NCBI GenBank assembly: GCA_029777935.1
Contig: JAKORH010000198.1
Coordinates: forward strand, 1 to 11,515
Source: Pseudomonadota bacterium
Lineage (GTDB): Bacteria > Pseudomonadota > Gammaproteobacteria > Burkholderiales > Burkholderiaceae
DNA length: 11,515 nt
Direction: 5' to 3'
The notes below the pieces were generated by a model. That model saw nothing but the letters and a program-made list of their open reading frames with translations, was not told where the DNA came from and made no database searches. Made by a program: the position numbers and the translations under genes. Shown piece after piece: positions 7,316-11,515 of this stretch (within the stretch, counting starts at the first letter, position 1; the number at the start of each line of letters is the position of its first letter).

Positions 7316-9004
7316 ATGGGCGCAGTCGACCGTTTCTGGCTGAAGAGCTACCCGCCCGGGGTCCCCGCCGACATCGACTGCAACCAGTACAAATCGCTGG
7401 TCCAGTTGCTCGACGAGGCGTTCAAGAAGTTCAGCAGTCGGCCGGCGTACTCGTGCATGGGCGCGACGCTGACCTTCCGCCAGCTCGACGAGAACTCGGC
7501 GGCGATCGCGGCCTGGCTGCAGGGCAAGGGGTTCGGCAAGGGCACGCGCATCGCGATCATGCTGCCGAACATCCTGCAGTACCCGGTCGTGCTGGCCGGC
7601 GTGCTGCGCGCCGGCTGCACGGTCGTCAACGTCAATCCGCTGTACACGCCGCGCGAACTTGAACACCAGCTCAAGGATTCCGGTGCGCAGGCGATCTTCA
7701 TCCTGGAGAACTTCGCCGCCACTTTGCAGCAGGTGGCGGACAAGGTGCCCACCAGGCAGATCGTCGTGTGCTCGATGGGCGACCTGCTCGGCTTCGCCAA
7801 GGGCCTGCTGGTCAACTTCGTCGTGCGCAACGTCAGGAAGATGGTGCCGGAGTACGCATTGCCGAACGCGCAGCGCTTCCTCGAAGTGCTCGCTGCCGGG
7901 CTGAAGATGAATCTGAAGCCGGTCAAGCTCGCGCACGACGACGTGGCGTTCCTGCAGTACACCGGTGGCACGACCGGCGTCTCCAAGGGCGCCACGCTGC
8001 TGCACAGGAACATCGTCGCCAACATGCTCCAGTGCGACGCCTGGTACCAGCCGGCGCTCGGCAAGCTGCGGCCGGGCGAGTATCCGGTGACGGTTACCGC
8101 GCTGCCCCTGTACCACATCTTCGCTCTCACCGTTTGCGCGATGCTGTCGATGCGCATCGGCGGCGAGTGCCTGCTGATTCCGAATCCGCGCGACTTCGCT
8201 GGCTTCGTCAAGGAACTGTCGAAGCACAGATTCCACGTGTTCCCCGGCGTCAACACGCTGTTCAACGCGCTGCTGAACACCGACGGTTTCGACAAGCTCG
8301 ACTTCTCCAGGCTGATCTCGACCCCCGGCGGCGGCATGGCGGTACAGGAGGCGGTGGCCAGGAAGTGGCTCGCGGTCACCGGCTGCCCGATCGCGGAGGG
8401 CTACGGCCTGTCGGAAACCTCGCCGGTCGCGACCGGCAACCGCTCCGACGCCGATCGCTACACCGGCACGATCGGCCTGCCGCTGCCGTCGACGGAGATC
8501 GCGATCCTCGACGACGACGGCAATCACCTGACGACCGGCAGCACCGGCGAGATCGCGATCCGCGGCCCGCAGGTGATGGCGGGCTACTGGCAGCGTCCCG
8601 ACGAGACCGTCAAGGTCATGACGGCCGACGGCTTCTTCCGCACCGGCGACATCGGCGTGATGGACGAGAACGGCTACACGAAGATCGTCGACCGCAAGAA
8701 GGACATGATCCTGGTGTCGGGCTTCAACGTGTATCCGAACGAGATCGAGGGCGTCGTGGCGGGGCACCAGGGCGTGCTGGAGTGCGCGGCGGTCGGCGTG
8801 CCGGACGAGCACTCGGGCGAGGCGGTGAAGCTGTTCGTGGTCAAGAAGGACCCGGCCTTGACCGAGAAGGAACTGATGGACTTCTGCAAGGAAAACCTGA
8901 CCGGCTACAAGCGGCCGAAGTACATCGAGTTCCGGTCCGACCTGCCGAAGACCAACGTCGGCAAGATCCTGCGGCGCGAACTGCGCGACGTGAAGAAGGC
9001 CTGA
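7316..9004 (+). CDS. fadD: Long-chain fatty acid-CoA ligase
   Basis: It activates long-chain fatty acids to acyl-CoA via acyl-AMP, the entry step to beta-oxidation, in the cytoplasm or at the inner membrane. It is full length (562 aa; family about 560). Motifs seen are the P-loop YTGGTTGVSKGA (from 215), GYGLSETSP (362-370), TGDIG (443-447), the fatty acyl-CoA synthetase signature DGFFRTGDIGVMDENGY continuing into DRKKDMILVSGFNVYPNEIE, and catalytic Lys550 in VGKILRRE. The N-terminal WLKSYPPGVPADID is typical of proteobacterial FadD. The leader has a strong Shine-Dalgarno. It carries several AGG/AGA arginine codons that are rarer in the other long genes here. No other beta-oxidation genes and no FadR-type operator that I can recognise are in the window. 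FadD is well supported; chain-length preference is unknown. Confidence 0.94.
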   Translation: MGAVDRFWLKSYPPGVPADIDCNQYKSLVQLLDEAFKKFSSRPAYSCMGATLTFRQLDENSAAIAAWLQGKGFGKGTRIAIMLPNILQYPVVLAGVLRAGCTVVNVNPLYTPRELEHQLKDSGAQAIFILENFAATLQQVADKVPTRQIVVCSMGDLLGFAKGLLVNFVVRNVRKMVPEYALPNAQRFLEVLAAGLKMNLKPVKLAHDDVAFLQYTGGTTGVSKGATLLHRNIVANMLQCDAWYQPALGKLRPGEYPVTVTALPLYHIFALTVCAMLSMRIGGECLLIPNPRDFAGFVKELSKHRFHVFPGVNTLFNALLNTDGFDKLDFSRLISTPGGGMAVQEAVARKWLAVTGCPIAEGYGLSETSPVATGNRSDADRYTGTIGLPLPSTEIAILDDDGNHLTTGSTGEIAIRGPQVMAGYWQRPDETVKVMTADGFFRTGDIGVMDENGYTKIVDRKKDMILVSGFNVYPNEIEGVVAGHQGVLECAAVGVPDEHSGEAVKLFVVKKDPALTEKELMDFCKENLTGYKRPKYIEFRSDLPKTNVGKILRRELRDVKKA

Positions 9005-9100
9005 TCGTCGCCGCGATCGACGAGCGCCGCCCGCGGGCGACGTCTTCTTCGGCGCACCGGCGGCAACGCGCGTAACGTAGCGGCCGCGGCGCACGCCGCG

Positions 9101-9105
9101 AGGAG
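9101..9105 (+). promoter_or_regulatory. Ribosome binding site for the RG-rich small protein
   Basis: AGGAG sits 6 nt before the ATG at 9112. This supports the start and the reality of an otherwise unrecognised gene in GC-rich DNA with many spurious open frames. Confidence 0.6.
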
Positions 9106-9111
9106 CGATAG

Positions 9112-9552
9112 ATGAAGAAGGAACGAAAGCCCGGTCCACGCGGCGGCGCGCCGCGCGAGTTCGGCAAGCCGCGCGGGGCGCGGCCGTCGGCGCGCTTCGG
9201 CGGTGAGGAGCGGCCGCCGCGGCCGTCGCGCTTCCGGGGCGAAGGTGCGGGCGCGCGCCGCGATTTCGGCGATCCGTACCAGCACGTGCAGCGCCCGGGG
9301 AAGGTGCGCGGGGAGGGCGGGCGCGGCTTCACCGTCACGCTCGATCCGGACGTGGCGCGCGTGTTCCGCGGCGATGCCTCGGTCAACAAGGCGTTGCGAC
9401 TGGTGCTGCAGCTGATGCAGGTCGCGCAAGGACCGCGCTCGTTCGGCGAGCGGCGGCCGCCGCGGCCCGGCTACGAGGGCAGCGCCGAGGCGCGCGGCTT
9501 CACGCGCAAGCCGCGCTTCGAGGACGAGGAGCAGCAAGACATCGAGGAATGA
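9112..9552 (+). CDS. Arg/Gly/Pro-rich small protein with short conserved-looking core, function unknown
   Basis: The function of this 146-aa protein is not recognised. Residues 1-70 are basic, rich in Arg, Gly and Pro (several RGG/RG-like patches) and probably disordered. Residues 73-103 (FTVTLDPDVARVF, then SVNKALRLVLQLMQ) look like the only folded part: one strand and two short helices, reminiscent of a minimal ribbon-helix-helix unit, which is inference only. Residues 107-135 are again basic, and the end (FEDEEQQDIEE) is acidic. A good Shine-Dalgarno precedes the ATG. The stop is 3 nt from the start of the VOC gene, so the two are probably co-transcribed and translationally coupled. Nucleic-acid binding by the basic arms is plausible, but there is no direct evidence. 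It could also be a lineage-specific protein without a strict fold. Confidence 0.75.
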   Translation: MKKERKPGPRGGAPREFGKPRGARPSARFGGEERPPRPSRFRGEGAGARRDFGDPYQHVQRPGKVRGEGGRGFTVTLDPDVARVFRGDASVNKALRLVLQLMQVAQGPRSFGERRPPRPGYEGSAEARGFTRKPRFEDEEQQDIEE

Positions 9553-9555
9553 GCG

Positions 9556-10011
9556 ATGGACGCGGCGCTGGGAGGCATCGGCCAGATCGCGCTGCACGTG
9601 TCGGACATCGACCGCGCGGAGCGCTTCTATCGCGAGACGCTGGGACTGAAGCCGCTGTTCCGCTTCGGCAGCCTGGCGTTCTTCGACTGTGACGGCGTGC
9701 GGCTGATGCTCGAAGGCGGGCATGAGCCGACGGGCAGGCGCGAGCGGTTCTGCGTCTACTTCCGCGTCGAAGGCATCGAGGCGGTGGTCGCCGCGCTGAG
9801 GTCGCGGCAGGTTTACTTCGAGCACGAGCCGCATCGGGTGGCGAAGATGCCGGACCATGAGCTGTGGATGGCGTTCCTGCATGACCAGGATGGCAATCTG
9901 CTGGCGCTGATGGAAGAGAGGCCGTCGGCGTGGCGGCGCTCGGCATCGCGGGGCCGACGCGAGTGCGGCCTCGAGGTGTGTCTTCTGCGGCGGGGCGTGC
10001 GCGGCGCGTAG
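9556..10011 (+). CDS. VOC (glyoxalase/bleomycin-resistance/dioxygenase) superfamily protein
   Basis: This is a metal-dependent VOC-fold protein of unknown substrate. Residues 7-31 (GIGQIALHVSDIDRAERFY, then TLGL) form the classic first beta-alpha-beta unit. Likely metal ligands are His14, Glu53 in LMLEGG, His101 in DHELWMAF and Glu120 in LALMEE. The second unit ends in DQDGNLLALMEE, where family members of about 120-125 aa usually stop. Here a further roughly 30 residues, rich in Arg and Ser/Gly with two Cys, run to a TAG at 10009-10011; this tail looks unrelated to the fold. The ATG at 9556 has GAGGA about 7 nt upstream, inside the end of the preceding gene. Specific activity (glyoxalase, dioxygenase or resistance) cannot be assigned. 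Confidence 0.85.
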   Translation: MDAALGGIGQIALHVSDIDRAERFYRETLGLKPLFRFGSLAFFDCDGVRLMLEGGHEPTGRRERFCVYFRVEGIEAVVAALRSRQVYFEHEPHRVAKMPDHELWMAFLHDQDGNLLALMEERPSAWRRSASRGRRECGLEVCLLRRGVRGA

Positions 10012-10055
10012 GCCGCACGTGAGCCGATGCTCTTGTTCCGGGCGATGCGGACGCT

Positions 10056-10343
10056 TCAGCGCGCCTCGACCGGCGCGGCGGCGGTTTCGAACAGCGCGTG
10101 GCGCAGGCAGCGGTAGATCGCGGTGGCTTCGAAGCGGATGCCGTTGCCGGCCTTGAGGCGGATGTGCATGTCGTTGGCGCCGGCGCGCACGGATACCTGC
10201 GTGGTGGCGAGCGAGTCCGCGCGATCTCCCGTGGCGATGCGCTGGCACTCCGTCAGCGCCTGGAGCACACGCTGCTGCCGGCCGCCCACGCCGGTCAGCT
10301 CGACCAGGACTTCATCACCGCGTTCGCTGACGCGCATCAGCAT
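10056..10343 (-). CDS. Small hypothetical protein (95 aa)
   Basis: The function of this protein is not recognised. The ATG at 10343 is preceded on the - strand by a perfect GGAGG with 7-nt spacing, which is the main evidence that it is a real gene. The protein starts MLMRVSERGDEVLVEL, has no signal peptide or membrane segment, and its second half (MHIRLKAGNGIRFEATAIYR) reads as alternating strand-like hydrophobics followed by a helix. That suggests a small alpha/beta or beta-rich cytoplasmic domain. It converges with the VOC gene across a 44-nt gap and is otherwise isolated. The DNA upstream (to 10794) has no other gene, so its promoter must lie there. Confidence 0.72.
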   Translation of the reverse strand: MLMRVSERGDEVLVELTGVGGRQQRVLQALTECQRIATGDRADSLATTQVSVRAGANDMHIRLKAGNGIRFEATAIYRCLRHALFETAAAPVEAR

Positions 10344-10349
10344 TGTTCG
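10344..10349 (-). promoter_or_regulatory. Leader just before the 95-aa gene; its GGAGG lies 7 nt from the ATG
   Basis: On the - strand the bases GGAGGCGAACA run directly into the ATG at 10343, so GGAGG itself covers about 10350-10354. This is the strongest Shine-Dalgarno match in the window and decides the start codon, as an alternative ATG two codons later would be too far. Confidence 0.6.
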
Positions 10350-10589
10350 CCTCCCTGTCGCACCACAACGATCGGCCGCAACGCTGGGTTGACGATATGT
10401 CGATCATGGTGACGACAGTCTTGAGAAAACCGTACGCGATCGCAGCGCACTTCGCCAGTTGACGAACGGATGTCCGCGCCCGGAGGCGGTCACTGCCCGA
10501 TACGCGGGACGCGCGTTGTCGCGAGCGCGCGAGCTCAGACGCAGGTGGACGATCTGCTTGTCGCTCGGTTCTTGCGCCGAGCCTCCGGC
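10344..10589. other. Intergenic stretch without a gene
   Basis: No convincing coding region is seen: open frames here lack ribosome binding sites and protein-like composition. It is less GC-rich than the flanks, with short AT-richer patches around 10390-10435, and should contain the promoter of the - strand 95-aa gene. TTGACG occurs on the + strand at about 10390 and again near 10458, but no paired -10 box is convincing. No RNA gene is recognised. Confidence 0.5.
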
Positions 10590-10657
10590 GTCGTTCCCGC
10601 GCAAGCAGGAACTCAGCGATGCCGCATCCGCTGGATGCCCGCTTCCACGGGCATGAC
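10590..10657 (+). repeat. Dispersed hairpin repeat, copy 1
   Basis: It begins GTCGTTCCCGCGCAAGCAGGAA and ends CGGGCATGAC. Two small hairpins are visible: TTCCCGC/GCAGGAA, which has decayed by one position, and ATGCCCG/CGGGCAT around a short loop. The pattern (C/T)TCCCGCG-AAGCGGGAA followed by TGGAT-CCCGC-GGGCATGAC resembles an abundant intergenic repeat type in beta- and gammaproteobacteria, by my recollection. Confidence 0.7.
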
Positions 10658-10671
10658 ACATCGAGTGCGGT

Positions 10672-10770
10672 GTCATTCCCGCGCAAGCGGGAATTCAGTG
10701 TGGCGTCGCAAAGCCGCTGGATGCCCGCTGGAGCCAGCCCCCGAGTGCTTGAATCGGGGGCGGGCATGAC
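10672..10770 (+). repeat. Dispersed hairpin repeat, copy 2, with extra inner stem
   Basis: It starts GTCATTCCCGCGCAAGCGGGAA, where ATTCCCGC pairs with GCGGGAAT around a GCAA tetraloop. It ends with ATGCCCGC (10721-10728) pairing with GCGGGCAT (10760-10767). Between the latter arms lies a further perfect 8-bp stem, 10737-10744 with 10754-10761. It is about 30 nt longer than copy 1. It lies 24 nt past the stop of the - strand ligase gene and could act as its terminator. Confidence 0.72.
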
Positions 10771-10794
10771 ACCTTCAACCGAGCTGACGGTCGA

Positions 10795-11514
10795 TCAGCC
10801 CGTTCTTGCGTCGCGCTGGCGCAGCTTGAAGCGCTGCACCTTGCCGGTTTCCGTGCGCGGCAGCGCGTCGATGAACTCGACGACGCGCGGATACTTGTAT
10901 GGCGCGATCTGCGCCTTGACGAACTCCTGCAACTCGCGGGCGAGCGCCGCATCGGCCACCACGCCGGGCTTCGGCACCACGTACGCCTTGACGATCTGTC
11001 CGCGCTCGGGGTCGTCGGCGCCGACGGCCGCGCATTCGGCGACCGCTGCGTGCAGCAGCAGCGCGCCCTCGACCTCCGGCCCGGCGATGTTGTAGCCGGC
11101 CGAGATGATCATGTCGTCGGAGCGCGCGTGATAGGTGAAGTAGCCGTCCGCATCCATCGAGAACGTGTCGCCGGGCAGGTTCCAGCCCTGCTTGACGTAA
11201 TTGGCCTGGCGCGGATCGGCCAGATACCGGCAGCCGCTCGGCCCCTTGACCGCGAGCTTGCCGAGCTTGCCCGGCGGCACCGGCCGCATGTCGTCGTCGA
11301 CCACCTGCGCGACGTAGCCGGGGACGACCTTGCCGATCGCGCCGCGTCGGACATCGTCTCCCGCCGAGGAAATGAAGATGTGGATCATCTCGGTGGCACC
11401 GATGCCGTCGATCATCGCGATGCCGGTGGCGTCCTTCCAGAGCTGGCGCGTGGCGTCGGGCCGCGCCTCGCCGGCCGCCACCGCGGTGGGGAGCGACGGG
11501 AGCGCGGGCGCACG
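10795..11514 (-). CDS. Benzoate/2-aminobenzoate-CoA-ligase-like enzyme, C-terminal part (cut by right edge)
   Basis: This is an adenylate-forming acyl-CoA ligase whose N-terminal half, including the P-loop, lies beyond the window. The frame stays open to the edge, so the GTG at 11481 is internal (it falls in TAVAAGEARP, the family's usual SAGE-like segment). With residues counted from that codon, motifs are GIGATEM (26-32), GDTFSMDADGYF (104-115), SDDMIISAGYNIAGPEVE (121-138) and RTETGKVQRFKL with catalytic Lys214. The GATEM and SDDMIISAGYNIAGPEVE wording is that of the benzoate-CoA ligase subfamily, and most like 2-aminobenzoate-CoA ligases of aerobic anthranilate degradation. Substrate choice cannot be settled because much of the acyl pocket is missing. 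It may be the last gene of an operon reading in from the right. Confidence 0.88.
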   Translation of the reverse strand, partial: RAPALPSLPTAVAAGEARPDATRQLWKDATGIAMIDGIGATEMIHIFISSAGDDVRRGAIGKVVPGYVAQVVDDDMRPVPPGKLGKLAVKGPSGCRYLADPRQANYVKQGWNLPGDTFSMDADGYFTYHARSDDMIISAGYNIAGPEVEGALLLHAAVAECAAVGADDPERGQIVKAYVVPKPGVVADAALARELQEFVKAQIAPYKYPRVVEFIDALPRTETGKVQRFKLRQRDARTG

Positions 11515-11515
11515 C

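Noticed and set aside
9005..9111. A possible fadD terminator
   Set aside because: Only a short GC palindrome (CGCCCGCGGGCG-like) is present, with no convincing stem-loop or T-run.
7217..9139. A 640-codon - strand open frame antisense to fadD
   Set aside because: It has no domain or ribosome site; fadD on the + strand is certain.
8905..10248. A 447-codon - strand open frame across the small-protein and VOC genes
   Set aside because: It is a His/Arg/Ala-rich shadow. The + strand genes have good ribosome binding sites and a recognisable VOC fold.
10315..10767. A 150-codon - strand open frame over the intergenic repeats
   Set aside because: Phrases such as RLRGND in its translation come from the hairpin repeats, and there is no ribosome site. 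It is likely a spurious repeat-derived frame.

Overview
The window is very GC-rich, densely coded DNA. Codon choice strongly favours G/C in third positions, and all the recognisable proteins look betaproteobacterial (Burkholderiales-like). That placement is inferred from composition and protein style, not from a marker gene. I see no rRNA, tRNA, CRISPR array, transposase or phage gene.

Left part (1-2611): the 3' portion of a large fusion gene on the + strand runs in from the left edge. It holds the tail of a likely acyl-carrier domain, a fatty-acyl-AMP-ligase-like domain, a hydrophobic stretch and an LPLAT/PlsC-type acyltransferase domain. It ends in a 23-bp palindrome that fills the gap to a convergent operon. 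2612-4475 (- strand) is an archease-rtcB RNA-ligase operon with overlapping stop and start, whose active-site residues all appear intact. A second, related palindrome lies just upstream of the archease start, in a divergent intergenic region.

Middle part (4650-9004, + strand): a PaaK/CapK-type adenylate-forming ligase is followed closely by a lipoprotein zinc aminopeptidase of the PF10023 type. Next comes a complete long-chain fatty acyl-CoA ligase (fadD) with its own good ribosome binding site.

Right part (9112-11515): a small Arg/Gly-rich protein of unknown function sits 3 nt before a VOC/glyoxalase-fold gene (+ strand). A 95-aa orphan gene with a strong ribosome binding site lies on the - strand. 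An otherwise empty stretch carries two copies of a hairpin-bearing dispersed repeat. The window ends in the C-terminal part of a benzoate/2-aminobenzoate-CoA-ligase-like enzyme on the - strand, cut by the right edge.

Four adenylate-forming enzymes of four different subclasses lie within 11.5 kb, so acid activation (fatty, aromatic or unknown) is the main metabolic theme. The RNA-repair pair looks unrelated to it. The strongest candidates for something undescribed are the ACP-FAAL-acyltransferase fusion and the pair of palindromes, whose stems differ by base-pair-preserving changes.
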